NCBI GenBank assembly: GCA_029252805.1
Contig: JAQXAR010000003.1
Coordinates: 1-64,000, forward strand
Direction of reading: 5' to 3'
Length of the DNA: 64,000 nt
Source: Rickettsiales bacterium
GTDB taxonomy: Bacteria > Pseudomonadota > Alphaproteobacteria > Rickettsiales > JALZUV01
Of the stretch, positions 35,779-43,822 are shown piece by piece. The first letter of the stretch is position 1; each line of letters starts with the position of its first letter. Position numbers and translations under genes: made by a program. The notes under the pieces were generated by a model. It saw nothing but the letters and a program-made list of their open reading frames with translations. It ran no database searches and was not told where the DNA came from.

Positions 35779-36681
35779 TCAGCTATTTTCCGTAATCCCC
35801 AGCATCCGGCAGAGTGCATAGGTAAGGCCTGCGCGGTTTAGCGTGTAGAAATGGAAATCTTCGACTCCAGCTGCGCGTAGACGTTGGCAAATTTCGGCGG
35901 CGATAGAAGCGGCGACCATCTCATGCGTGCGTTCATCTTCTTGCAGGCCCTCAAACATTTTATCGAGCCACTGAGGAATATCCGTACCGCACATGGTGCC
36001 GAATTTTTTTACCGTCCAGAAATTCCCAATCGGAATAATCCCCGGAATAATAGGAATCGTAATACCCGCATCCACCGCCTGGTCGCGGAAACGTAAGAAG
36101 GAATCCGGATCAAAAAAGAATTGGGTGATAATGCGATCGGCGCCGGCATCAGCTTTGCGTTTTAAATTATCCAGATCCTCTTGGGCTGAGCGTGCCTCAG
36201 GGTGAACTTCCGGATACGCGGCGACGCTAATATCAAAATCGCCAATTTTCTTGAGACCGGCCACAAGATCGGCCGCATAGGCATAGCCTTGCGGATGGGG
36301 TGAGTAGGGAACCGAGCTATCCGGGGCATCACCGCGAAGTGCTACGATGTGTTTGACTCCTGCCTCCCAATAATCACGTGCGACTTCGTCCACTTCATCC
36401 TTACTCGCATCAACACAGGTGAGATGTGCGGCGGGAGTGAGTTTGGTTTCTTTGGCTAGGCGACGTACCGTATCGTGGGTGCGCGCGCGGGTCGTGCCGC
36501 CGGCGCCATAGGTCACGGATACAAATTCGGGGCTCAAAGGTGCCAATCGTTTGATATTCTTCCAAAGCTGGCGCTCCATCTTTTCGCTTTTCGGCGGAAA
36601 GAACTCAAAAGAAATGCGTGGCTTATTTGCCACAACGGCATGTTTTAATCCGATGGGGTCGTTGGTATGAGCGAGTTTCAT
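35779..36681 (-). CDS. metF: 5,10-methylenetetrahydrofolate reductase (MetF)
   Basis: A 300-residue FAD enzyme that makes 5-methyltetrahydrofolate, the methyl donor for methionine synthesis. Signatures include RISFEFFPPKSEKME, FVSVTYGAGGTTR, AAHLTCVDAS, HIVALRGDAP and GADRIITQFFFDPDSFLRF. The family-typical NRAGLTYALCRMLG ends the protein. Length is typical. It supplies substrate to the metE product encoded at 41300-43606. It is divergent from mlaA, with about 80 bp between. Confidence 0.95.
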   Translation of the reverse strand: MKLAHTNDPIGLKHAVVANKPRISFEFFPPKSEKMERQLWKNIKRLAPLSPEFVSVTYGAGGTTRARTHDTVRRLAKETKLTPAAHLTCVDASKDEVDEVARDYWEAGVKHIVALRGDAPDSSVPYSPHPQGYAYAADLVAGLKKIGDFDISVAAYPEVHPEARSAQEDLDNLKRKADAGADRIITQFFFDPDSFLRFRDQAVDAGITIPIIPGIIPIGNFWTVKKFGTMCGTDIPQWLDKMFEGLQEDERTHEMVAASIAAEICQRLRAAGVEDFHFYTLNRAGLTYALCRMLGITENS

Positions 36682-36763
36682 GATGATGAGTAAGGCTTTG
36701 TTAAGAGTTATACGGTAGAACGGTTATCAATAAGTTACTTGATATAAAGCCTGTTTATGGTAG

Positions 36764-37531
36764 ATGGCAAGGTGTATGGATAAAATGAAACATTTTTTGA
36801 TGATTTGCGTGCTCGCGGTATTTTTGCCGGTTGCCGCAATGGCAGATGCTGATGAGTTTGAAGCAGATGATTATTTAAACTTCTCAAAAGAGGCGCGTGC
36901 AGGTGATTCGGATCCCTTTGAAGGATTAAATCGCGGCGTGCATGAGTTCAATTATGTGGTTGATAGCGTTCTATTCGACCCCCTAGCCAGTGTTTATAAT
37001 ACGGTGTTACCTGAATTTGCTCGCACAGGGGTTCATAACTTCCTCGAAAATATTGAAGCACCGGTGGTTTTTGTGAACTCGCTGCTTCAAGGCGATCCGC
37101 AAAATGTATTTGTGACCTTTTGGCGTTTTGTATTTAATAGCACTTTAGGGGTGGCTGGCGTTTTTGATATTGCGACTGATCTGGGTATGCCAGAGCGCAA
37201 CCATGAAGATTTTGGCCAAACACTCGGAGTATGGGGTGTCGGGCATGGCGCTTATCTCGTGCTGCCGCTCATTGGCCCCTCCTCTTTGCGTGATGCGCCG
37301 GGTATGGTGATTGATGTGTTGTTGAACCCGCTAACCTATAATGTTGCGAACTGGCCTGAAGATTATGGTCTGGCAGTGACTCGCGCAATTGATACACGTG
37401 CACGTTTGGATAAATTTATTGATCAGGTGAATGGGTCCTCGTTGGATCCATATGCGACTTTCCGTAGTCTCTACTTGCAGCGTCGTGATGGGTTGGTTAA
37501 TAACTTTGCAGATGCGGATAAAATCCGCTAA
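36764..37531 (+). CDS. mlaA: Phospholipid-transport lipoprotein-like protein MlaA (VacJ)
   Basis: A 255-residue MlaA/VacJ protein, which extracts phospholipids from the outer leaflet of the outer membrane for return to the inner membrane. After a signal sequence (MKHFLMICVLAVFLPVAAMADA) come DPFEGLNRGVHEFNY, NFLENIEAPVVFVNSLLQGD, RNHEDFGQTLGVWGVGHGAYLVLPLIGPSSLRD and the DPY segment near the end. There is no lipobox Cys, unlike E. coli MlaA. The start may be 36764, 36776 or 36785; all keep the signal intact. TATAAA (36743-36748) is a likely -10. mlaC follows. Confidence 0.9.
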   Translation: MARCMDKMKHFLMICVLAVFLPVAAMADADEFEADDYLNFSKEARAGDSDPFEGLNRGVHEFNYVVDSVLFDPLASVYNTVLPEFARTGVHNFLENIEAPVVFVNSLLQGDPQNVFVTFWRFVFNSTLGVAGVFDIATDLGMPERNHEDFGQTLGVWGVGHGAYLVLPLIGPSSLRDAPGMVIDVLLNPLTYNVANWPEDYGLAVTRAIDTRARLDKFIDQVNGSSLDPYATFRSLYLQRRDGLVNNFADADKIR

Positions 37532-37569
37532 ACTAGCGCAGCTTTAGCTTTTAAATAGGATACAGACTT

Positions 37570-38148
37570 ATGAAACAGGTGGTTTTGTCACTTTTTTTGA
37601 TGATCGCTTTTGCGTTCACTGCGCAAGCAAATGAAGAGGGTGCTCGTAAATTTGCATTAGATACTGCGAACCAAGCGGTGGAGGTGTTGGCTTCTGGCAC
37701 GTCGGATTCAGCGAAATTGCAGTCATTAGAAGACCTCTTTAAGGCGGCGGTAAATACCGATTGGATCGGTCGATTCGTGGTTGGTAAGCATTGGCGCAAT
37801 ATGGACGCGACGCAACAAAAGAGTTATTTGGCGAATTACAAAGCATTTCTTGTAAAGCATTATACATCCAATTTTACGGAATATGCTGAAGGCACTGAAT
37901 TTGAAGTGACTCGTAGTAAGGTATTGAAGAAAAATCAATATATGGTGAGCATGAATATTAAGCGCCCGACGGGTGGCGCGGCAGTAAAAGTCGATTACCG
38001 TATGCGTCAAAAGAGCGGTAAATACGCAATTATTGATATTGTGGTGGAAGGTGTGAGTCTGTTGAACACGCAACGTTCAGAATTCTCATCGGTTATTCAG
38101 CGTAAAGGCTTTGATCATTTAATCGAGCAATTGCAGCCGAAAAGCTAG
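37570..38148 (+). CDS. mlaC: Phospholipid-binding periplasmic protein MlaC (Ttg2D)
   Basis: A 192-residue periplasmic shuttle that carries phospholipids between MlaA and the MlaFEDB complex. It has a signal peptide ending in AQA, then WIGRFVVGKHWRNMDATQQKSY, YTSNFTEYAEG and the C-terminal YAIIDIVVEGVSLLNTQRSEF, a family hallmark. It follows mlaA by 38 bp. The mlaFED genes are not in the window. AGGA upstream of the ATG is a likely ribosome binding site. Confidence 0.92.
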   Translation: MKQVVLSLFLMIAFAFTAQANEEGARKFALDTANQAVEVLASGTSDSAKLQSLEDLFKAAVNTDWIGRFVVGKHWRNMDATQQKSYLANYKAFLVKHYTSNFTEYAEGTEFEVTRSKVLKKNQYMVSMNIKRPTGGAAVKVDYRMRQKSGKYAIIDIVVEGVSLLNTQRSEFSSVIQRKGFDHLIEQLQPKS

Positions 38149-38165
38149 CGAGATAGCATTATCTC

Positions 38166-38777
38166 ATGAGCATTCTTGAAGCTGGCTTTCCGGCTATTTG
38201 GCGCGCGGTTTCAGAGCAAATTTCTTTGGCAGCGCAAGGTCGCGGCCATCCGTGGCATTTAATGAATTTAGCCACAATTTCGCCAGATGGTTTTCCGGAG
38301 GCACGCACGGTGGTGTTACGCGAGTTCGAACAAGATAAGCCTGCGCTATGGTTTCATAGTGATGCGCGCAGCCCGAAAGTTTTAGGGTTAGAGATCAGCG
38401 ACGGCGATGTGGAGTTGATGGTGTATGATCCCAAACAGCGCCGTCAATTGCGCTGCCGTGGCAAAGCTATTTTGCATCACGCCGATAACCGTGCGCGTAT
38501 GCGTTGGGACGCCTCGAAAGATAGCAGCCGTCGGTGTTACATGGCCGGTACGGGCCCATCCGAGAGAGTAGAGTCACGTGATTCGACCTTGCCGGCAGCC
38601 GTCACTCATAAAGTGCCAACTCATGCCGAGGCTGAGCCGGGGTTTTTGCATTTCACGGCGGTAGAATGCCGGATTAATTATATTGATGTGTTGCAGTTAA
38701 ACGCCCTTGGCGGCGAGCGCTGTAAATTGCATTTTCAGCAAGGTGAGCTAGAAAAAGGCGAGTGGCTCGCGCCGTAA
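38166..38777 (+). CDS. Pyridoxamine 5'-phosphate oxidase family flavoprotein
   Basis: A 203-residue split-barrel FMN protein. It has PEARTVVLREFEQDKPALWFHSDARSPKV and RRQLRCRGKAILH, which match the FMN-binding core of the PNPOx family, and a C-terminal INYIDVLQLNALGG. It lacks the canonical RLSP-type C-terminus of PdxH, so true pyridoxine oxidase activity is uncertain. A perfect 6-bp hairpin, GAGATA-GCAT-TATCTC, occupies 38150-38165 immediately before the ATG, and TAGCAT within it sits six bases from the start. Confidence 0.75.
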   Translation: MSILEAGFPAIWRAVSEQISLAAQGRGHPWHLMNLATISPDGFPEARTVVLREFEQDKPALWFHSDARSPKVLGLEISDGDVELMVYDPKQRRQLRCRGKAILHHADNRARMRWDASKDSSRRCYMAGTGPSERVESRDSTLPAAVTHKVPTHAEAEPGFLHFTAVECRINYIDVLQLNALGGERCKLHFQQGELEKGEWLAP

Positions 38778-38778
38778 A

Positions 38779-39681
38779 TTAGGCGGCTTTGGCTGATACT
38801 TCTTCAAACTGGTAAAGCTTCTGCGCATTGCTATAGAGCAGCTGCATCTGTAGCATTTCGAAAGATTTATTGCTTTTACTCGCCGTTAGCTCAATCAGAC
38901 GATTGAGGTAATTAACGATCATTTCATAGCCGATCACTTCCAGGTTCTTTTGGCCAGAAAACTGACTGCCTTTTTCAACCACCGGGCCAGCAAAAGGAGC
39001 ATCCGATGCGCCGAGGATCAGTTGGCTATCGCCAAACATCTTAATGATTTTCACCAAGAAGGGTGCGGTCTTTCTCGGTTCGAAACTGGTGCGATAGCCG
39101 GGGCCTTTAAAGTAAATCGGTTGGCCGCCCTTAAAACGCGAAGAAAGATCAGCAAGTAGTAGCGCATAATCATTCTGGTTTTCGCCCTCATGCGCATTGG
39201 GCATACCCAGATGGTCGATCAAGAGTGTAAGGTCGTTCGGTAGCTGCGCCACCAGTGCGCGAGCCAGCGCCGGAGTGCCAAACACACAAATATGTTTTTT
39301 AGAGTGACGTATGAGCGTGAATAATCGGTCCCATTTTGCTTTATCTGCCGCGAAATTGGGAATTCCGGTTATCCCGTAAAGGCGGATCCCGGCGACATTT
39401 GGTTGTTTAATCCAATCAAAGCTGCGGGCATCTTCGATATTACCACGAATGATACCTTTGGCGGGGATCCCGGCGGCGGCTAGGGGGGCGAGCGACTCCA
39501 TCACATGATCGGAGGTTTAAGCCATGCTGAAATCGACAATCACGGTGCCTGCAGGTCGGTTCGCTTGTAAGCCCTTGGTATAAGTTTCCACCGAGTTAAA
39601 ACGACCCTTAATGAGCACGGGCTTTTTGCCCGCGGTTTCTTTTGTGAAAATATGTGCGTGGCTATCGATCCATTGGGTCAT
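38779..39681 (-). pseudogene. Amidohydrolase (TIM-barrel metal hydrolase) interrupted by an in-frame TAA
   Basis: Read from ATG 39681, the gene starts MTQWIDSHAHIFTKE, carrying the HxH metal-binding motif of amidohydrolase-2 enzymes. Codon 55 is TAA (39517-39519). The same frame then continues for 245 more codons through HVMESLAPLAAAGIPAKG, LLIDHLGMPN and LGASDAPF, with the metal-ligand His and Asp of the family. The downstream part alone (GTG start at 39504) would lack the HxH strand and should be inactive. A single base change (for example GAA or CAA to TAA) would explain it. The start overlaps the nitrilase stop by four bases, so the two form an operon. Confidence 0.8.
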
Positions 39682-40496
39682 AAGGTGAACTTTCTATCAT
39701 GGTTTAAGCTGGGCATAAGTTGGCGAGTTTGGGGGACTTCGGCAAGGTCAATCTCGGCGTAGATAATACCTGGTTGGCCGGACCCTTCGGCGAGGATTTC
39801 GCCCCAAGGGTTGATGATAAGCGAGTGGCCATAGGTTTTACGGCTAGCCCAATGTTCGCCGCATTGAGCGGGGGCGATTACAAAACACCCGGTTTCCATC
39901 GCGCGGGCGCGGCACAGGACATGCCAGCCGCCTTTTTCACCGGTAAATTGGGTAAAGGCGGCGGGGATAGTCAGAATCTCGGCACCGGCTTTGGCGAGCG
40001 CACGGTAAAGGTAAGGGAAGCGCACATCATAGCAGATGGATAATCCGAGCGCCGCATTTGCCGCTTTGGTCAGGATGGCCTGCTCGCCATATTCAAACCG
40101 CGCCGATTCCTGATGCGATTCGCCTTGGGGGATAGAAATATCGAACAGGTGAATTTTATCATAGCGCGCGGTGATGTCTGCGTTAGGGGAAATAATAAGT
40201 TGTCGATTGGCGTATTTGCGTGCATCGACTGTATCTTTCACCGTGACGCTGCCGATGATAATCCAAACATTCAGTTCTATTGCCCAAAATTGCGCGGCGG
40301 CAATGCCCGGATGTTCGTTCTCTAAGGTGACTTGTTCATGGAATTTTCGCCCTGAGGCCATAAGGAAAGCATTTTCAGGCAAGGCAATCAACGTCGCGCC
40401 CTCGGCTGCAGCTTGTCTCACCATGGGTGCGATCATCATGATATTATCTTGGATCGAATCCGTACTGGTGATTTGAATGCAGGCGAGTTTCATCAT
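39678..40496 (-). CDS. Nitrilase-superfamily carbon-nitrogen hydrolase (Nit2/omega-amidase-like)
   Basis: A 272-residue amidase of the nitrilase superfamily. The Glu-Lys-Cys triad is visible in IALPENAF, YDKIHLFD and LSICYDVRFP, with the second Glu region following. Members similar to Nit2 and deaminated-glutathione amidases have this length and layout. It is the first gene of a two-gene transcript with the interrupted amidohydrolase. The ATG is one of two consecutive Met codons. The substrate is not predictable. Confidence 0.87.
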   Translation of the reverse strand: MMKLACIQITSTDSIQDNIMMIAPMVRQAAAEGATLIALPENAFLMASGRKFHEQVTLENEHPGIAAAQFWAIELNVWIIIGSVTVKDTVDARKYANRQLIISPNADITARYDKIHLFDISIPQGESHQESARFEYGEQAILTKAANAALGLSICYDVRFPYLYRALAKAGAEILTIPAAFTQFTGEKGGWHVLCRARAMETGCFVIAPAQCGEHWASRKTYGHSLIINPWGEILAEGSGQPGIIYAEIDLAEVPQTRQLMPSLNHDRKFTL

Positions 40497-40561
40497 GCAC
40501 CCAGTGTGACATAGGCAATGGTAAGGTCAAAGGTCAAATGACTAATGCCACCCCGGCGTCA

Positions 40562-40589
40562 TTAAGTTGTCATGAAGCGCGCGTATAAT
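40562..40589 (+). promoter_or_regulatory. Promoter TTAAGT - 16 bp - TATAAT for the cloverleaf RNA / small lipoprotein gene
   Basis: A perfect TATAAT (40584-40589) with TTAAGT 16 bp upstream. The expected transcription start, about seven bases after the -10, coincides with 40596, the first base of a 10-bp stem. The coincidence of promoter and RNA structure supports both. Confidence 0.6.
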
Positions 40590-40595
40590 ACTCCT

Positions 40596-40694
40596 GTTCC
40601 CTTGTGTCTTTGATTTTTAAAGACCACTATATTTGATTTATTAATATCAAATCTCAGTCTGAGTTTTTCTAAAACTCTACAAGGGAACGTTTTT
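40596..40694 (+). ncRNA. Predicted cloverleaf-structured RNA (sRNA or 5' leader), no known family
   Basis: GTTCCCTTGT (40596-40605) is perfectly complementary to ACAAGGGAAC (40679-40688). Between these arms are three successive perfect hairpins: GTCTTT/AAAGAC (40606-40624), ATTTGAT/ATCAAAT (40631-40652) and GAGTTTT/AAAACTC (40661-40677), making a four-way junction with short linkers. A TTTTT run at 40690-40694 directly follows the closing stem, so it could terminate transcription or act as a regulated leader for the lipoprotein gene starting at 40719. I do not recognise a riboswitch or sRNA class. Confidence 0.6.
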
Positions 40695-40718
40695 CCTAAT
40701 GTCAAAAACATAAACGAC

Positions 40719-41057
40719 ATGAAACGATTCCTTTTATTAACTATCTTCGCGATAGTAACAACTCTCTATTTTAGCAGCTGCGATTCTTTCAAAGCTGATC
40801 CACTCGTTTCCGCTTCCGAAAGACTTCACGAAGCATGTGAAGCTGATGGATTTCTTAGTTGGAAAGCCTGTGCGGAGATTGAAGTGGTCAGAGGCTTACA
40901 AGCAACCCGAAAACATCTTTTAGAGGAAAAGGCTGCAGGTAACTGTGTCCCGGCGCTCGTGATGAAGACCTATCTTTCAGCAGCTAAATCTTATTGTCAG
41001 AATGATGATGAGAAAAAGTTGGTGGAACGACAGGTCAAGGATGTGCCGCGCTGCTAA
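40719..41057 (+). CDS. Small hypothetical lipoprotein with conserved-looking cysteines
   Basis: A 112-residue protein with a lipoprotein-type signal (LLLTIFAIVTTLYFSSC, lipobox FSSC). The mature part is mostly helical and contains further cysteines in EACEAD, KACAEI, NCVPAL, SYCQND and the terminal PRC, which could form disulfides in the periplasm. No family is recognised. It lies 25 bp after the U-run of the cloverleaf RNA and is followed by a strong terminator. No clear ribosome binding site precedes the ATG. Confidence 0.6.
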   Translation: MKRFLLLTIFAIVTTLYFSSCDSFKADPLVSASERLHEACEADGFLSWKACAEIEVVRGLQATRKHLLEEKAAGNCVPALVMKTYLSAAKSYCQNDDEKKLVERQVKDVPRC

Positions 41058-41081
41058 TAACACCAGCAGCTTCGTGCCCTC

Positions 41082-41124
41082 AAAAGGCTCAATACGTAAT
41101 TTTTTATTACGGGTTGAGCCTTTT
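41082..41124 (+). terminator. Strong intrinsic terminator
   Basis: AAAAGGCTCAA (41082-41092) pairs with TTGAGCCTTTT (41114-41124), and an inner CGTAAT/ATTACG stem extends the hairpin around a T-rich loop. A T-rich tail follows. It ends the lipoprotein transcript and separates it from metE. Confidence 0.85.
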
Positions 41125-41153
41125 CTTTTGCCTAAATTTACAGTTATTCTTGG

Positions 41154-41162
41154 TGGTATAAT
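41154..41162 (+). promoter_or_regulatory. Extended -10 promoter (TGGTATAAT) for metE
   Basis: TGG precedes a perfect TATAAT (41157-41162), matching an extended -10 element. Transcription from about 41169 would give a leader near 130 nt before metE. The leader holds a nested stem: TTAGGT (41180-41185) with ACCTAA (41220-41225), enclosing GTGGAA with TTCCGC (41192-41215, one G-U pair). I do not recognise a known SAM or cobalamin riboswitch in it. Confidence 0.5.
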
Positions 41163-41299
41163 AGGAATCAACATGCATATTAGGTGAAAAATGTGGAATT
41201 CGGGCTATCTTCCGCTTGAACCTAAGGAAATTCTGCGTCATGTTGCTTGCTCGCTCTTTTTGAAAGGGTGAATTAATAGATAAACCAAGGAGTAAGAAC

Positions 41300-43606
41300 A
41301 TGGTCATAGCGGCTAATTTAGGATTTCCGCGCATTGGCGCGCAACGTGAGTTAAAAAAAGCAGTTGAGAGCTATTGGAAAGGCTCCATGACCGCAGACAT
41401 GCTCATGCAAGTGGCCGCTGACTTACGCCGCGAACATTGGACCTTGCAACACCGTCAAGGCATCGACCATATCCCGTCGAATGATTTCTCATTCTACGAC
41501 CAAGTCTTGGATATGATCTGCACGACGGGCGCGATTCCAGAACGTTATAATTTTGAGGGCGAGCAAGTGGATTTAACCACCTATTTCGCGATGGCACGTG
41601 GTGCGCAACAAGGTGGTTTGGATGTTCCAGCGATGGAAATGACCAAATGGTTCGATACGAACTACCACTATATTGTTCCAGAATTTTCCGCTGAGACAGA
41701 CTTCAAATATCTTTCTCGCAAAGCGGTAGAGCAATTTAAAGAAGCAAAAGAGCAAGGCATTCACACGCGTCCGGTGATTATCGGCCCGGTGACATTCCTA
41801 TTGTTGGGTAAGATGAAGGGTGCGGAAAATGCACTTGGCCTATTGCCGAAATTGCTCCCTGTTTATGAAGAACTATTGGCTGAATTAGCTGCCGCTGGTG
41901 CGGATTGGATTCAAGTCGATGAGCCAATGTTGGTGATGGATTTGCCAGCGGGTGCGAAGGAAGCTTACACTACTGCTTTCGATAAGCTCAATGCAGTATC
42001 AGGTAAATTGCATCTGATGGTCACAACGTATTTTGATACATTGGGCGATAATCTTGAAACAGCGGTGAACCTCAATGCAGCCGGTTTGCATATTGATTTG
42101 ATCCGCGCGCCGAAACAGCTAGACGCTGTGCTTGCCGCATGGCCGGGTAAGAAGGCACTTTCACTCGGTGTAATTGATGGCCGTAACATCTGGCGTGGCG
42201 ATTTGACCCAAGCCGTGAAGGTGATTGAGAAAGCCGCTGATGCGATTGGTACGGAATGGATTCAAGTGGCGCCAAGCTGCTCACTCCTGCATACGCCAGT
42301 CGATCTGGATCAAGAGAAAGAATTGGATGCTGAGCTAAGGGGCTGGCTCAGTTTCGCCAAGCAAAAGCTTGCAGAAGTCGCCGTTGCGGCGACGGGCGTG
42401 AGCAAAGGTCGTTCAGCGATTCGTAGCGAGATGGAAGCCAATGCCGCGCTTCTACGGCAACGCGCTACTTCGCCTAAAACGAACGATACGGCTGTACATG
42501 AGCGCATGAAGCAAGTGACGCCTGAAATGGCGAAACGTGATTCTGCTTTTTCCGATCGTATTGGCAAGCAAGAGCAAGCCCTTGGTTTACCGATGTTGCC
42601 AACCACGACGATTGGTTCATTCCCACAAACGCAAGAAGTGCGTGCAAAACGTGCGGCCTTTAAGAAAGGTAACATTGATGCGCAAGCCTATGATGCTTTC
42701 TTGAAAGAAGAGACGGAACGTTGCATCCGTGGTCAGGAAGAAACTGGCCTCGACATGCTGGTGCATGGTGAGTTTGAACGTAACGACATGGTTGAGTATT
42801 TCGGCGAGCAGCTGAAAGGTTTTGCCTTCACGAAATTTGGTTGGGTTCAATCTTACGGTTCACGTTGTGTGAAACCACCGATCATTTTCGGTGATGTGTC
42901 GCGTCCAACGGCGATGACGGTTTTCTGGGCGGAATATGCGCAGAGCCTGACGTCGAAAATTATGAAGGGCATGTTGACGGGTCCCGTTACGATCCTTCAA
43001 TGGAGTTTTGTGCGTAACGATCAACCGCGTTCTGAAACTTGCCGTCAAATCGCACTTGCGATTTGTGATGAAGTGCAGGATTTGGAAGCCGCCGGTATTC
43101 AAGCTATTCAAATCGATGAAGCCGCATTCCGTGAAGGTCTGCCACTTCGCCGTAGCGATTGGAAAGAATATTTGGATTGGGCCGGCGAGTCATTCCGTCT
43201 GTCAACGACCGGCGTGAAAGACGAAACGCAGATTCATACGCATATGTGTTATTCGGAATTCAACGATATTATTGAAGCCATTGCTGCGATGGATGCGGAT
43301 GTGATTTCGATTGAAACGTCACGTAGCCAGATGGAGCTATTGGATGCATTTGTTGATTACAATTATCCGAACCAGATCGGCCCTGGGGTTTATGACATTC
43401 ATAGCCCGCGTGTACCAAGTGTGATGGAGATGGAGTTATTGCTTCGCAAAGCACTCGAAGTGCTCGCGCCAAGTCAGGTTTGGGTAAACCCGGATTGCGG
43501 TTTAAAAACGCGTGGCTGGGCTGAAGTGAAGCCTGCTTTGCAGAATATGGTGAAATCAGCCGAGAAACTCCGCGCTGAACTAGCCGATAAGAAAATAGCT
43601 AGCTAA
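41300..43606 (+). CDS. metE: Cobalamin-independent methionine synthase (MetE)
   Basis: A 768-residue zinc enzyme that transfers the methyl group of 5-methyltetrahydrofolate to homocysteine without B12. The N-terminal barrel begins NLGFPRIGAQRELKKAVESYWKG. The catalytic C-terminal barrel shows TTTIGSFPQT, LVHGEFERNDMVEYFGEQL, QIDEAAFREGLPLR, THMCYSEF with zinc ligands and VNPDCGLKTRG with the final Cys ligand. AAGGAG precedes the ATG. Its substrate supplier metF is at 35779-36681. Confidence 0.97.
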   Translation: MVIAANLGFPRIGAQRELKKAVESYWKGSMTADMLMQVAADLRREHWTLQHRQGIDHIPSNDFSFYDQVLDMICTTGAIPERYNFEGEQVDLTTYFAMARGAQQGGLDVPAMEMTKWFDTNYHYIVPEFSAETDFKYLSRKAVEQFKEAKEQGIHTRPVIIGPVTFLLLGKMKGAENALGLLPKLLPVYEELLAELAAAGADWIQVDEPMLVMDLPAGAKEAYTTAFDKLNAVSGKLHLMVTTYFDTLGDNLETAVNLNAAGLHIDLIRAPKQLDAVLAAWPGKKALSLGVIDGRNIWRGDLTQAVKVIEKAADAIGTEWIQVAPSCSLLHTPVDLDQEKELDAELRGWLSFAKQKLAEVAVAATGVSKGRSAIRSEMEANAALLRQRATSPKTNDTAVHERMKQVTPEMAKRDSAFSDRIGKQEQALGLPMLPTTTIGSFPQTQEVRAKRAAFKKGNIDAQAYDAFLKEETERCIRGQEETGLDMLVHGEFERNDMVEYFGEQLKGFAFTKFGWVQSYGSRCVKPPIIFGDVSRPTAMTVFWAEYAQSLTSKIMKGMLTGPVTILQWSFVRNDQPRSETCRQIALAICDEVQDLEAAGIQAIQIDEAAFREGLPLRRSDWKEYLDWAGESFRLSTTGVKDETQIHTHMCYSEFNDIIEAIAAMDADVISIETSRSQMELLDAFVDYNYPNQIGPGVYDIHSPRVPSVMEMELLLRKALEVLAPSQVWVNPDCGLKTRGWAEVKPALQNMVKSAEKLRAELADKKIAS

Positions 43607-43627
43607 AGCCTATTTGGTTTAAGATAT

Positions 43628-43663
43628 AAAAGGGGCAGGGGAGTTATTCTCGGCCCCTTTTTT
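43628..43663 (+). terminator. Intrinsic terminator after metE
   Basis: AAAAGGGGC (43628-43636) pairs with GCCCCTTTT (43653-43661), followed by more T residues. It lies 21 bp after the metE stop. The 160 bp from here to the pseudopilin-like gene hold only a further short hairpin TGAGGCA/TGCCTCA (43751-43772). Confidence 0.9.
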
Positions 43664-43822
43664 GTGTTTGCTGCATGGGTGATAAAGTAAAGTAGCGCTG
43701 CTGCCCCACTTTGAAATTCTGCCGCTCAGCTGGGCATTATTGAGTGATCGTGAGGCACATATTATTGCCTCAGATTTTGTCTATGATGGGCCAGATAGGT
43801 TGCGGTTGGTAGAGAGGTGATA

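Noticed and set aside
41163-41299. Cobalamin or SAM-II riboswitch in front of metE
   Set aside because: The leader is too short for a cobalamin riboswitch and the conserved SAM-II core is not visible.
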